DNA of 48,061 bases, from NCBI RefSeq assembly GCF_000210075.1, contig NC_021017.1:3058806-3106866 (forward strand), in the 5' to 3' direction. This document shows, piece after piece, positions 25,610 through 33,806 of the stretch (position 1 is the first letter of the stretch; each line of letters starts with the position of its first letter). The notes under the pieces were generated by a model. The model saw only the letters and a list, made by a program, of their open reading frames with translations. It did no database searches and was not told the origin of the DNA. The position numbers and the translations under genes are program-made. The DNA is from Bacteroides xylanisolvens XB1A. GTDB lineage: Bacteria > Bacteroidota > Bacteroidia > Bacteroidales > Bacteroidaceae.

Positions 25610-25612
25610 TAA

Positions 25613-25723
25613 ATCTCTGTATATCTTTTATTTCGGCTGCAAAGATAGTTAATTTAGTTGATAATAAATGGTTGATAACGGATAATTATTGTAGACGTCA
25701 TCGTATTTATCATTTATCAACAA
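25613..25723. promoter_or_regulatory. Helicase leader and AT-rich repeat tract
   Basis: On the - strand TATCTTTG (TAnnTTTG) at 25,640-25,647 lies about 30 bases before the helicase start and is its likely -7 element. Beyond it is an AT-rich stretch with two direct copies of GGTTGATAA or GTTGATAA and an inverted TTATCAAC copy. It overlaps the end of the phosphatase gene, whose transcript must read into it. Confidence 0.5.
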
Positions 25724-26791
25724 TCAATTATCTGTTAATAAAATGCTGCGCAACTGTTTTAAATCTTCCGTAGAAAGTCCGATTCCTTTTTTCAGATAGG
25801 TTTGTACACTCCCATATTCAGCTTCAATCTGTTCCTTTGCGGCATTCAGGAAATCTTCTTTGGCCGAATAGATGGTAGTGATTGCTTCTTGAGAGTTGAT
25901 CGGCAATTTATAGGCGTATTTAGAGGCTTTGGGGATATTGAAATAGTCGTTACTCAAACGATAATCTTCCATTATCACATCTTCATTGACGCCTAGAGCG
26001 GCGAGTAGGAGTGCGGAAACAACTCCTGTACGTCCTTTTCCGGATGTGCAATGAATAACAACCGGATAATTGCTACGGTCGAGAAGAACGGTGAACAGCT
26101 CTTTGAATTCCTTTTGGTAGTTTGTAACCAGTTCCCGGTTCATTCGTTCTACGAGGCGGTAGATGGTATCAGTTTTTATTTTTTCTTCCCGAATACCTTG
26201 CAGAATTTTTTCCATGTTCCCTGTGAGGATGGGGATATGTACGATTTTAAACTTGTCATCATGTAGTTGCGGATAGTTGTGGCGTTCACTTTCAGGACGT
26301 AAGTCTATGATTGTTCGTATTCCCATATTCTTAAGCTCTTGGCGGGAACAAGGAGGGATACTGTCTATTTGTGCGGAACGGTATATCATTCCCCAACGAA
26401 GAGATTTTCCGGTGTTGGCAGATTCGTATCCTCCTAAGTCGCGGAAGTTCTGTATACCGGGGATATTGATGTTGCGGGTAGCTACTTTGATATGGTATTT
26501 GTTGTTAAACACCATCAAGTAGTAATAACGTTGGGACGGATCGTTGGTTACGATTGTCATTTTACCACTGGAGATGCTAGCCATTGCAATGGGAGAATCT
26601 TCCGGAATAATTTCCGGAGAAGTAGAGGTGTATACTTTTACCTGTCCTTTTAATATCGGTGTTGTTTCCCATTTGATAATACAGTTTCCTATATTATTTT
26701 CCTCACACACCACAGATATAGCAGGTGATGTGCCGGAGCACGACGGGAGCACTAATAAAACAGTAAGCCAGCTTAACAGGTTTTTATACAT
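25724..26791 (-). CDS. IphP-type protein tyrosine/serine phosphatase lipoprotein
   Basis: Dual-specificity-like phosphatase of 355 residues from ATG 26791. The signal ends in a lipobox (L-P-S-C), so it is probably membrane-anchored in the periplasm or on the surface. An N-terminal beta-rich domain comes first. The phosphatase domain begins F-R-D-L-G-G-Y and has the P-loop H-C-T-S-G-K-G-R-T-G with Cys248 and Arg254. The C-terminus resembles IphP-family tails (Y-G-S-V-Q-T-Y-L-K-K-G-I-G-L). Exported enzymes of this kind may act on phosphosugars, lipids or phosphoproteins; the substrate is unknown. The ten codons before 26,791 are left out because the lipobox signal starts there. Confidence 0.85.
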   Translation of the reverse strand: MYKNLLSWLTVLLVLPSCSGTSPAISVVCEENNIGNCIIKWETTPILKGQVKVYTSTSPEIIPEDSPIAMASISSGKMTIVTNDPSQRYYYLMVFNNKYHIKVATRNINIPGIQNFRDLGGYESANTGKSLRWGMIYRSAQIDSIPPCSRQELKNMGIRTIIDLRPESERHNYPQLHDDKFKIVHIPILTGNMEKILQGIREEKIKTDTIYRLVERMNRELVTNYQKEFKELFTVLLDRSNYPVVIHCTSGKGRTGVVSALLLAALGVNEDVIMEDYRLSNDYFNIPKASKYAYKLPINSQEAITTIYSAKEDFLNAAKEQIEAEYGSVQTYLKKGIGLSTEDLKQLRSILLTDN

Positions 26792-26818
26792 AGTTTCTTT
26801 GTCTTGAATCGTATACTG

Positions 26819-26826
26819 CAAAGATA
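26819..26826 (-). promoter_or_regulatory. -7 element for the phosphatase gene
   Basis: TATCTTTG (TAnnTTTG) on the - strand lies 27 bases before the start codon at 26,791, the same arrangement as at the helicase gene. Confidence 0.55.
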
Positions 26827-26898
26827 AGAATTACCCGAAGATGTGATAATTCCTTTGCGATAATTAGCCAAAGTTAATAGTAATTTACGTGTTAAAAA

Positions 26899-26928
26899 AG
26901 GGCGCATCTTCCGGTGGAAGAGCGCCCT
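26899..26928 (-). terminator. Terminator of the GH76-GH125 operon
   Basis: AGGGCGC and GCGCCCT enclose the inner pair TCTTCC/GGAAGA. On the - strand the hairpin is followed by TTTTTTAAC. It lies 25 bases after the GH125 stop. Confidence 0.85.
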
Positions 26929-26953
26929 GAATGAGAAGTTGCTTGAATCAGCT

Positions 26954-28423
26954 TTATTGGATACTGTTTAATAAATCCGTTTTTCCTTCATTGATTAACT
27001 TTAGAATAAGTTCGCCAAATAAGGTATTTTGCCATGCAAACCAAGCACGGGTGAAGTTATTGGGGTCATCTTTGTGGAAAGATTCATGCATAAAGCCTGT
27101 CCCTGCATCCGTATTGAGCAGCATCTTTACACAATCTTTGATCTCCTGATCGTCCTGACTGGTAAATGCTTTCATCATGATGCTCATCGGCCATACCATA
27201 TCATAACCGATGTGAGGCCCGCCAATACCTTCTCCTGCCTTTCCTTTGAAGAAATAGGGGTTATCCTTGCTCCATACAAAACGGCGTGTATTTTGATAGA
27301 TAGGATCGTTGATTTCTACATCACCAAGATAAGGCATTGCCAGCAGACTTGGTACATTAGCATCATCCATTAAGAAATGATTTCCGAAGCCATCTACCTC
27401 AAAGGCATAAATTGTACCATATTTAGGGTGATTATAAGTCGCATATTTTTTTAGTGCAGCTTCTACTTCTTTTGCCAGATCTGTGCATTGTTTTGCCAGT
27501 TCTGCATTTTGATTTACAGCATTTAGAATTTCGGCAGCTTTCTTTAGCGAAGAAACAGCGAAGAAGTTAGACGGCACGAGAAATTGCAGGGTTGTAGCAT
27601 CGTCAGATGGGCGGAAAGCTGAAACAATAAGTCCGACAGGATTTACCGGAGCACCTAGGCCATTATTGTTTAATGTATCGAGTGCACGTTCTGTTTTGCG
27701 TTGAAATTTATAAGGTCCCACTCCTTCTTTGCGTTGTTGCTCCTTAAAAGTAGTCAGGATATTGGTGATGGCTTGTATCCATTCACTATCAAAAATACTA
27801 GCATCACCGGTTTCCTTCCAATATTGGTAGGCCAGACGTAGTGGATAACATAGAGAATCTATTTCCCATTTTCTTTCATGTAATTCAGGTTTCATGTCGG
27901 TCAGGTCGGACATCCATTCCCCTCCGACAGCTCCGTCATTAAAAGCATTAGCGTATGGATCAATATTGATACATTTAAATTGTCTGCGGATCACTCCTTC
28001 AAGCATTTTCTTTAATTCCGGGTCTTTATTGGCCAGTTGTACATAAGGCCAAACCTGTGCTCCCGAGTCACGTAGCCACATGGCATGAATATCGCCTGTA
28101 TAAACAAAAGTATCAGGCTTGCCGTCTGTTGTGCGATAATGAACCGTTGTTTCAAGGGTATTGGGAAAACAATTCTCGAACATCCACGCCAATTTTTGGT
28201 TAGTAAGCAACTTTTTTACTCTGATAATTTCTGCTTCCACAGCTTTTGATGTAAAAAGACGCTTGTTTACAGGTGGACGGTTACTTTTATAAGCGGCCAC
28301 TTCAGCTGCCTGATTGACTACATTGGTATGATCTTTAGCAAGAATAAGTTCAGTAGCATTCGCATGACTTCCCATTAATAGGGTGGTTGTAATAATGCAT
28401 ATTCCGATGTTTCTTTTCTTCAT
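26954..28423 (-). CDS. GH125 exo-alpha-1,6-mannosidase
   Basis: Removes alpha-1,6-linked mannose from non-reducing ends. It has 489 residues from ATG 28423. Codons upstream of this start overlap the GH76 gene and are not conserved in look; the signal peptide (ending S-H-A-N-A) starts here. Family motifs include G-D-I-H-A-M-W-L-R-D-S-G-A-Q-V-W-P-Y, N-D-G-A-V-G-G-E-W and C-Y-P-L-R-L-A-Y-Q-Y-W. The C-terminal G-P-H-I-G-Y-D-M-V-W-P and G-F-M-H-E-S-F motifs are also there. The signal suggests a periplasmic place. Together with GH76 upstream (38-base gap) it would finish breakdown of the alpha-1,6-mannan backbone of fungal cell walls. Confidence 0.92.
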   Translation of the reverse strand: MKKRNIGICIITTTLLMGSHANATELILAKDHTNVVNQAAEVAAYKSNRPPVNKRLFTSKAVEAEIIRVKKLLTNQKLAWMFENCFPNTLETTVHYRTTDGKPDTFVYTGDIHAMWLRDSGAQVWPYVQLANKDPELKKMLEGVIRRQFKCINIDPYANAFNDGAVGGEWMSDLTDMKPELHERKWEIDSLCYPLRLAYQYWKETGDASIFDSEWIQAITNILTTFKEQQRKEGVGPYKFQRKTERALDTLNNNGLGAPVNPVGLIVSAFRPSDDATTLQFLVPSNFFAVSSLKKAAEILNAVNQNAELAKQCTDLAKEVEAALKKYATYNHPKYGTIYAFEVDGFGNHFLMDDANVPSLLAMPYLGDVEINDPIYQNTRRFVWSKDNPYFFKGKAGEGIGGPHIGYDMVWPMSIMMKAFTSQDDQEIKDCVKMLLNTDAGTGFMHESFHKDDPNNFTRAWFAWQNTLFGELILKLINEGKTDLLNSIQ

Positions 28424-28461
28424 CTTTACAGTGTTTTTGAGAGGATTATTAAAAGTGGTTA

Positions 28462-29622
28462 TTATAAGTTGATTCCGGCTAATCTGCCGTACATTTCTAC
28501 AAAAGCTGCTTGTGTCAAAAGCCATTTTTTCTCATTTTTATCTGTTCCGCTCCAATCTGTTTGGAAGAGTCCCCGTTTATCCCTGGCATATTGCCATGCA
28601 TAATCAAGGCTTTTTTGGAAGTCGGCTAGATAGGTCTTATTGTGATCTGTGTGATAAAGCTCTATAAATCCTCTTAGCATGACTGCTGTGAACCAGATAT
28701 TTCCTTTTTTCAGTAATTGAAATGTTTGTCCGTTCGGCGAGGTGAAATGAGTGAAAAAGTGCTTGTGACATGCTTCGGCTATATTTTGAGCATCTTCCAG
28801 ATAGTTTTTCTGTTTTGTTATTTGGTAGAGTAGGGCGGCTGCTTGCATCATTTGGCCGCTATTATAGGCAAATTTGGCACGCCCGATTTTCTTATTGAGT
28901 GCAATGTTGTCAAAGTATAAATGATCTGTTGGATCTTCTAAATTCTTTTTAGTCCATTCGTATAACTCTTTCCCTTGTTTCAAATAGGTGCTGTCTTGAG
29001 TTGCCTGAAATAGCTTGAGAGCAAAAACGGCTCCCGGTGCATTTGAACAAGTGTTTTTGGACTCTTTTTTCTGCTCACACCAGTAGATTCCTCCTCCGAG
29101 CACTTCGTCTTTACCGCTAAGAATGAACTCCCATATCAGTTCGGCTTTTTCCAGATAGGCTTGTTTTTTAGTCATACGATAAGAATCGGTAAAATCAATG
29201 CCTAACCAAACGTTGTCATCATAAAAGCGATCAGAGAGAGGTTGATTACTGATATAGGATGAGTAAGCGAATGGTTCTCTTCGTGTGTCGAAGTATTCTT
29301 CCAATCCGGGTAGTACTTTATTTTCCAGAAGTTTCTTGTATTTTTTGTTTCCAGTGCTCTCCAACAGTGCGTTTACTGCAGAGAATGTACCCGAGTACGG
29401 CCAAAGATAAGAATATTCATTATGTCTTTTTGCTTGTTCTTCTGACGCCAGATAAGTTGCTTTGTTGTTCTGGTCAGAAGGATAATTTTCGCGCAGCAAA
29501 CAAGTATTAGGTGCTGCATAGTTTTTGTAAAGGGCGTCCAAAGTTTGTTGGGCTCTTTCTGCGTTAGGACTTGTGTTCGCAATGGCGAAAGCACAAATAA
29601 CATTGAGCAATAGGCTATTCAT
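28462..29622 (-). CDS. GH76 endo-alpha-1,6-mannanase
   Basis: Cuts the alpha-1,6-mannan backbone inside the chain. It has 386 residues with a short signal peptide (ending N-T-S-P-N-A) and no lipobox Cys, so a periplasmic rather than surface enzyme is predicted. The (alpha/alpha)6-barrel carries the GH76 catalytic pair in F-Y-D-D-N-V-W-L-G-I-D-F. W-P-Y-S-G-T-F-S-A-V-N-A and Y-N-S-G-Q-M-M-Q-A-A-A are further hallmarks. It is first in the operon with GH125. No SusC/D pair is adjacent; the nearest is 13 kb away. Confidence 0.9.
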   Translation of the reverse strand: MNSLLLNVICAFAIANTSPNAERAQQTLDALYKNYAAPNTCLLRENYPSDQNNKATYLASEEQAKRHNEYSYLWPYSGTFSAVNALLESTGNKKYKKLLENKVLPGLEEYFDTRREPFAYSSYISNQPLSDRFYDDNVWLGIDFTDSYRMTKKQAYLEKAELIWEFILSGKDEVLGGGIYWCEQKKESKNTCSNAPGAVFALKLFQATQDSTYLKQGKELYEWTKKNLEDPTDHLYFDNIALNKKIGRAKFAYNSGQMMQAAALLYQITKQKNYLEDAQNIAEACHKHFFTHFTSPNGQTFQLLKKGNIWFTAVMLRGFIELYHTDHNKTYLADFQKSLDYAWQYARDKRGLFQTDWSGTDKNEKKWLLTQAAFVEMYGRLAGINL

Positions 29623-29889
29623 AGTTTCCTTTCATTAATTGATATTTATAAAATAGTCCAATTTTGTTTTTCAATTTATTGGGGGATTAATCATTGGAGA
29701 TCAAGTCCCAGGTATCACTGCTACTGTGACTCTACAAAAATACCTTATTCCGACTACTTATAAAATGAGTAGTAAGCGAATTGTAAATGCTTGTAGGATG
29801 TACTTGTTTGATAATTAGGTGTATACGTATTGATGGATATTACATAAATGTAAATGCTATTGGTGGCTGATAGACTATTATTCTTGAAT
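29623..29889 (-). promoter_or_regulatory. GH76-GH125 upstream region with -7 element
   Basis: A gene-free stretch between the mannanase operon and the DUF6377-type regulator gene. On the - strand TATTTTTG (TAnnTTTG) lies at 29,735-29,742, which would give a leader of about 105 bases before the GH76 start. The remaining sequence is AT-rich and no terminator stem for the regulator gene is obvious. Confidence 0.45.
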
Positions 29890-31497
29890 TTATTGCCCGA
29901 TTCGAGCCACTTTTTCTTCAAATTCATTCCGATCTCCATTTGCTTTGATTCGCATTTTTGAACGGTAATTATAGATAGTCGACAATGAATATTGCAGGAA
30001 GTGGGCTATTTTTACGCTATCTGTAATTCCCAGGCGGATTAGTGCGAAGATACGTAATTCAGGCGTTAAAAGTTTACCCGGACCTGGAATAATTACATTT
30101 TCTGGTAAGAGCAATGCATTAAAATCCTCAACGAAATTAGGAAAAAGATTTAGAATTGCTTTATCAAAGTTATTATAAAATTCAGCCAGATCTTCTTCTG
30201 TGTTGAGTGAAGAGTGAAGGAATGACGTCACTTTTTTAATATCTTCGCTTTTGGCTATTTTAAGCGCCCTCTTTTTTAAATTGGCTATTTTGTTAATATA
30301 ACTGGTATGTTGTTCCATATATAGTCCTACATATTCTTCTTTGATTTTATTATTATCTGCTAATATTGAGTTCATTTGTTGTATCTCGTAAAGATGATAG
30401 GATAAACTTTCATTGGCTTGCTCCACTTTTCTTTTTTGTTTTTTTAGTTGTATGAACAAAGCACACAATAAGATACAGACAAAACACAATGCTACAAGCA
30501 ATATGGTTATGGTGATAAATTTATTTTTTTCCTTTTCCTGAAATGCCTTATCTATAAAAAGGTACATGTCTGAAGCTTCAATAGTATTGATTCTCGCATT
30601 ACATAAGATAGCATCCTCCATTGCATTTTTCATATATTTATATGCCCGGTCTATGTCTCCGCTTTCAAAGATCAATTTGGCGAGAATTTTTAGAGAGAAA
30701 TTCTCTCTGGCTCCATTTAATACGTCGGAGATAGCGGATATCGCGAAATATTTAATCATATTTTCAGAGTCATTTTTGCCTTGATAGGCAGAAGCTAAAG
30801 AATATGCAATTATTCCGGCATCTCGTGAATAAGGTGCATAACTTTTGTAAACGCTGTCTAATATGTGAATAGCATTATCGTATTTTTTATGGAAGAGAAG
30901 AGTCGGTGCTGACATGAATGCTCGTACGTTTGAGGGGACTTCCTTGCATTGAAGAAGTGAATCGCGATAAATTTGTGCAATCAGATCGTTCTCTTGTGCA
31001 TCATTCTCATTTGAGGCAAAAGTTTTCTGATGATTATAAATTGTGACTTGTCCGAGAAAATATTCAGCTTTCAGCCGCGGAGATAATTGCTCTTGTTGTG
31101 TTGAGTTGACAATCGCTAAGGCTTCTTTGAAAAAGCCCATAGAAGATAGTATTCTTGAATAATCTAATTTCGCCTCAATTAGTAGTTCTTTGTCATTACT
31201 TTTTTGAGCAAGGTTATTCATATGGATGGCATAAACTAAAGCCGAATCTTTCTGAAAAGATGAATATTCAAAACAAAGGGACTGGGCAATTCCTATTTTT
31301 TCTTGAATATTGTCGGATTGCCTTAATGCTATTTTTAAACTGTCTATCTGCCTCTGTTTTTGTTTAGTATAGACAGATTTGTTTTGTAGAGATTTATCTA
31401 ATGTTTTTAATAATGATTCGATCTCATTATTTGCTTTTGTTGGCAAACTGGTAAGAATAAGGATTATTATTAATAGAGGCAGAATAAATCTTTTCAT
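29890..31497 (-). CDS. DUF6377-type membrane regulator (TPR, TM, HTH)
   Basis: Protein of 535 residues from ATG 31497. The order is a signal peptide (ending L-P-T-K-A-N), a periplasmic helical TPR-like region (about 30-320), one membrane helix (I-T-I-T-I-L-L-V-A-L-C-F-V), a coiled coil, and a cytoplasmic C-terminus. The C-terminal domain reads L-T-P-E-L-R-I-F-A-L-I-R-L-G-I-T and Q-Y-S-L-S-T-I-Y-N-Y-R-S-K-M-R, a LuxR-like HTH. The architecture suggests a sensor that binds a periplasmic sugar and acts on DNA directly from the membrane. Location next to GH76-GH125 suggests that operon as target, which is inference. Confidence 0.8.
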   Translation of the reverse strand: MKRFILPLLIIILILTSLPTKANNEIESLLKTLDKSLQNKSVYTKQKQRQIDSLKIALRQSDNIQEKIGIAQSLCFEYSSFQKDSALVYAIHMNNLAQKSNDKELLIEAKLDYSRILSSMGFFKEALAIVNSTQQEQLSPRLKAEYFLGQVTIYNHQKTFASNENDAQENDLIAQIYRDSLLQCKEVPSNVRAFMSAPTLLFHKKYDNAIHILDSVYKSYAPYSRDAGIIAYSLASAYQGKNDSENMIKYFAISAISDVLNGARENFSLKILAKLIFESGDIDRAYKYMKNAMEDAILCNARINTIEASDMYLFIDKAFQEKEKNKFITITILLVALCFVCILLCALFIQLKKQKRKVEQANESLSYHLYEIQQMNSILADNNKIKEEYVGLYMEQHTSYINKIANLKKRALKIAKSEDIKKVTSFLHSSLNTEEDLAEFYNNFDKAILNLFPNFVEDFNALLLPENVIIPGPGKLLTPELRIFALIRLGITDSVKIAHFLQYSLSTIYNYRSKMRIKANGDRNEFEEKVARIGQ

Positions 31498-31535
31498 GTG
31501 TATTAAGTAAGATTGCGTATTAATTGTGGTGTTTG

Positions 31536-31543
31536 CAAAGATA
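31536..31543 (-). promoter_or_regulatory. -7 element for the DUF6377-type gene
   Basis: TATCTTTG (TAnnTTTG) on the - strand lies 38 bases before the start codon chosen at 31,497, and just after the terminator of the upstream operon. Confidence 0.55.
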
Positions 31544-31550
31544 AGAAAAT

Positions 31551-31588
31551 CCATATTAAGTTAAGGCTTACTGATTAGCTTAATATGG
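31551..31588 (-). terminator. Terminator after the PfkB gene
   Basis: CCATATTAAG and CTTAATATGG form a perfect ten-base stem with an 18-base loop. On the - strand it is followed by ATTTTCTTATC. It lies about 60 bases past the kinase stop. Confidence 0.65.
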
Positions 31589-31649
31589 ATTATATAATAT
31601 AAAGTCTTTGTAGGATAGGCTGCTGGCTTATAAATCTTAATCTGTAGTT

Positions 31650-32570
31650 TTACCTGTATTTCTTTGCAAACTCCACGGATACCGAATTACTAAAACTTCC
31701 GCAAACCTCCGCTGCGAAGTCTTTTCCGCATTGGATTATTTTATCCCATATTTCTTCATTCAAGTTATTTAGATCGCGGTATCGAACATCATATTTGAGT
31801 AATCCATAAATGAGTCCTGCATTAAAATTGTCGCCGGCTCCGATGGTGCTGACTGCCTGTAACGGTGCTACCGGATAATCTTTGTTGACCAGATTGGTGC
31901 GCAATGCTACCTTTTGCCCGCCTGCAGTACAGATGAATTGTGGGCAATAGAACTTGATTTTATCCTTGTATATCTTGTCTATATCCTGCATGTTGTACAT
32001 ATAGAGGAAATCCTCTAATGAACCGCGTACAATATCTGCATATTCAAGATTTTCAATAATGGTTGGAGCCAGTTTCATGGCTTCATTCTTATGAGAAGAG
32101 CGGAAATTCGGGTCGTAATAGATGATGGCTTTCTTTTCCCGTGCCTGATCGAGTAATTCGAGAACCTTTTCCCGCAGTACCGGATTCAATGCATAATACG
32201 AACTCACCATCACAATGTCATCTTCCTCTAATTTAGGGAATGGGACGTCCAAGCGTTGTTTGGGATAATCCTTGTAAAATATATATTCAGCATCGCTTTG
32301 CTCGTTGAGAAAAGCGAGTGATACGGGTGATTTACCGTCCGGGAATACGTTGACATGATCCGTGGGGATATTATTCTCACGCATAAACTGTAGGATAATA
32401 TTGCCTACACGGTCATTCCCGGTTTCACTGATGAAGCCGACGTTTATTCCCATTCGTCCCAATGAGACGATGCCGTTGAATACAGAGCCTCCCGGTACAG
32501 CTGCGGAAGGCTGGTCACCTCGAAAGATGATATCGAGGATTGTCTCTCCGATACCGATTACTTTTCGCAT
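31650..32570 (-). CDS. PfkB-family carbohydrate kinase
   Basis: Ribokinase-like sugar kinase of 306 residues. N-terminal signature G-G-S-V-F-N-G-I-V-S-L-G-R-M-G and the C-terminal PfkB signature G-A-G-D-N-F-N-A-G-L (catalytic Asp and anion hole) are clear. V-V-S-S-Y-Y-A-L-N-P and I-I-Y-Y-D-P-N-F-R lie between. The substrate cannot be read from the sequence; fructose-like or ribose-like sugars are possible. It overlaps the SIS isomerase gene by 13 bases, which points to a joint pathway (isomerise and phosphorylate). Confidence 0.88.
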   Translation of the reverse strand: MRKVIGIGETILDIIFRGDQPSAAVPGGSVFNGIVSLGRMGINVGFISETGNDRVGNIILQFMRENNIPTDHVNVFPDGKSPVSLAFLNEQSDAEYIFYKDYPKQRLDVPFPKLEEDDIVMVSSYYALNPVLREKVLELLDQAREKKAIIYYDPNFRSSHKNEAMKLAPTIIENLEYADIVRGSLEDFLYMYNMQDIDKIYKDKIKFYCPQFICTAGGQKVALRTNLVNKDYPVAPLQAVSTIGAGDNFNAGLIYGLLKYDVRYRDLNNLNEEIWDKIIQCGKDFAAEVCGSFSNSVSVEFAKKYR

Positions 32571-33163
32571 AGTGATCTTGATTTTTCTCCCAGATAACCA
32601 CCATGATGGCGTTTTGAATATTCGGCGATCGTAAATCCGGTTTCTTTCATGGTTTGTACCACCAATATATCTCCGATCACTGTCATGGCAGTGGTAGAGG
32701 TAGTAGGAGTCATGCCTAACACACAGACTTCAGCCGGCTTACCGGTACTAAGACAAACATCCGACTCTTTTGCCAACGGACTGTCCGGGTTGCCGGTAAT
32801 AACAATAAACTTCAAATCCGGATCCAGATTATGAGCCAGACGGGTTAATTCCACAATCTCCCGTGTCTTGCCCGAGTTGGAGATCAACAGGAGTAAATCA
32901 TTCTTTTGTAAAATACCCAAATCCCCGTGTTGTGCTTCGCTGGGGTGCAGAAAGACAGATGGAATACCGGTGGAACAAAAAGTTGTAGCAATGTTCATGG
33001 CAATCTGTCCGGCTTTTCCCATACCGGAAGTTACCAGTTTTCCCTTTTTCTGATGTATTTGTTCTACAATCAGTTTCACTGCTTTTTCATAAGCGTCTGT
33101 TACAGGGATGTTGAGCACAGCTTGTGCTTCCTGTTGCAAAAGTTGTTTGATGGAGTCTATCAT
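32558..33163 (-). CDS. SIS-domain sugar-phosphate isomerase (KpsF/GutQ/HxlB-like)
   Basis: Protein of 201 residues with one SIS domain. G-K-L-V-T-S-G-M-G-K-A-G-Q-I-A-M-N-I-A and L-L-I-S-N-S-G-K-T-R-E-I-V-E-L are the phosphosugar-binding loops. P-S-E-A-Q-H-G-D-L-G-I matches the KdsD/KpsF type, in which His acts in isomerisation. The CBS pair of full-length KdsD is missing, so a short arabinose-5-phosphate or hexulose-phosphate isomerase is likely. It lies between the LOG gene (four-base gap) and the kinase (overlap). Confidence 0.85.
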   Translation of the reverse strand: MIDSIKQLLQQEAQAVLNIPVTDAYEKAVKLIVEQIHQKKGKLVTSGMGKAGQIAMNIATTFCSTGIPSVFLHPSEAQHGDLGILQKNDLLLLISNSGKTREIVELTRLAHNLDPDLKFIVITGNPDSPLAKESDVCLSTGKPAEVCVLGMTPTTSTTAMTVIGDILVVQTMKETGFTIAEYSKRHHGGYLGEKSRSLCEK

Positions 33164-33167
33164 ATAA

Positions 33168-33701
33168 TCAGTTTATTTTTTCTTTTAATTCGTTCAATGT
33201 GTTTGCTACTTCGTAGTAGGTTGAGAATGGTTGCCGTGCAAAACCTTTATCCTCCAAGGTGTGGAGTGCTTTCAATAGTTCGTCATAGAAACCATATTCA
33301 TTGTAGAAGATGACCTTTTTCCGGTGATAACCGATAGAGGCAGCAGCTATTACATGGAAAATCTCATCGAGTGTACCGACGCCTCCGGGTAGTGCGACTA
33401 ACACCTCCGACTTCTCCGTTATGATGTCTTTGCGGTCACTCAAATTGCGGGTATGAATTTCTTCGTCTAACAGAATGCTTACTTTGCCGTTCTCCTCCAG
33501 TTTGGCGGGAACAACTCCGATGACCTTGCCTCCGTTTTCTTTCACGGCGCGGGCTACACATTCCATCAGTCCGAGGCTGGCCCCTCCATATATCAAGGTT
33601 TTGCCTTTCTGCCCCATCCATTCTCCTATTTGGCGGGCACTTTCGAAGTACATTTTGTCAATGTTTTCGGAGGCGGAACAGAATATTCCTATCTTTTCCA
33701 T
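33168..33701 (-). CDS. LOG-family phosphoribohydrolase (TIGR00730)
   Basis: Rossmann-like enzyme of 177 residues that removes the base from nucleoside 5'-monophosphates (the cytokinin-activating LOG activity). The P-G-G-x-G-T-x-x-E motif appears as L-P-G-G-V-G-T-L-D-E-I. The N-terminal K-I-G-I-F-C-S-A-S and the L-I-Y-G-G-A-S-L-G-L-M-E block agree. The start at 33,701 is chosen because the conserved domain begins there. It is first of the operon LOG-SIS-PfkB. Bacterial roles are probably in nucleotide clean-up or purine balance. Confidence 0.9.
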   Translation of the reverse strand: MEKIGIFCSASENIDKMYFESARQIGEWMGQKGKTLIYGGASLGLMECVARAVKENGGKVIGVVPAKLEENGKVSILLDEEIHTRNLSDRKDIITEKSEVLVALPGGVGTLDEIFHVIAAASIGYHRKKVIFYNEYGFYDELLKALHTLEDKGFARQPFSTYYEVANTLNELKEKIN

Positions 33702-33767
33702 ATACGTTGTTGCTGTTATAGTCCACAAATATCTGCAATTTTCTATAAACAGCAATAAGTTTTATTG

Positions 33768-33775
33768 TATTTTTG
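33768..33775 (+). promoter_or_regulatory. -7 element for the M16 peptidase gene
   Basis: TATTTTTG (TAnnTTTG) lies 31 bases before ATG 33,807, in the divergent space between the LOG operon and the peptidase gene. No matching -33 element is obvious. Confidence 0.5.
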
Positions 33776-33806
33776 TGGCATTAATTCAATAAGGAAGTAT
33801 AAAACA

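Noticed and set aside
29754..29939. Short - strand frame between GH76 and the regulator gene
   Set aside because: It overlaps the 3' end of the regulator gene in another frame, is low-complexity AT-rich and has no coding signs.
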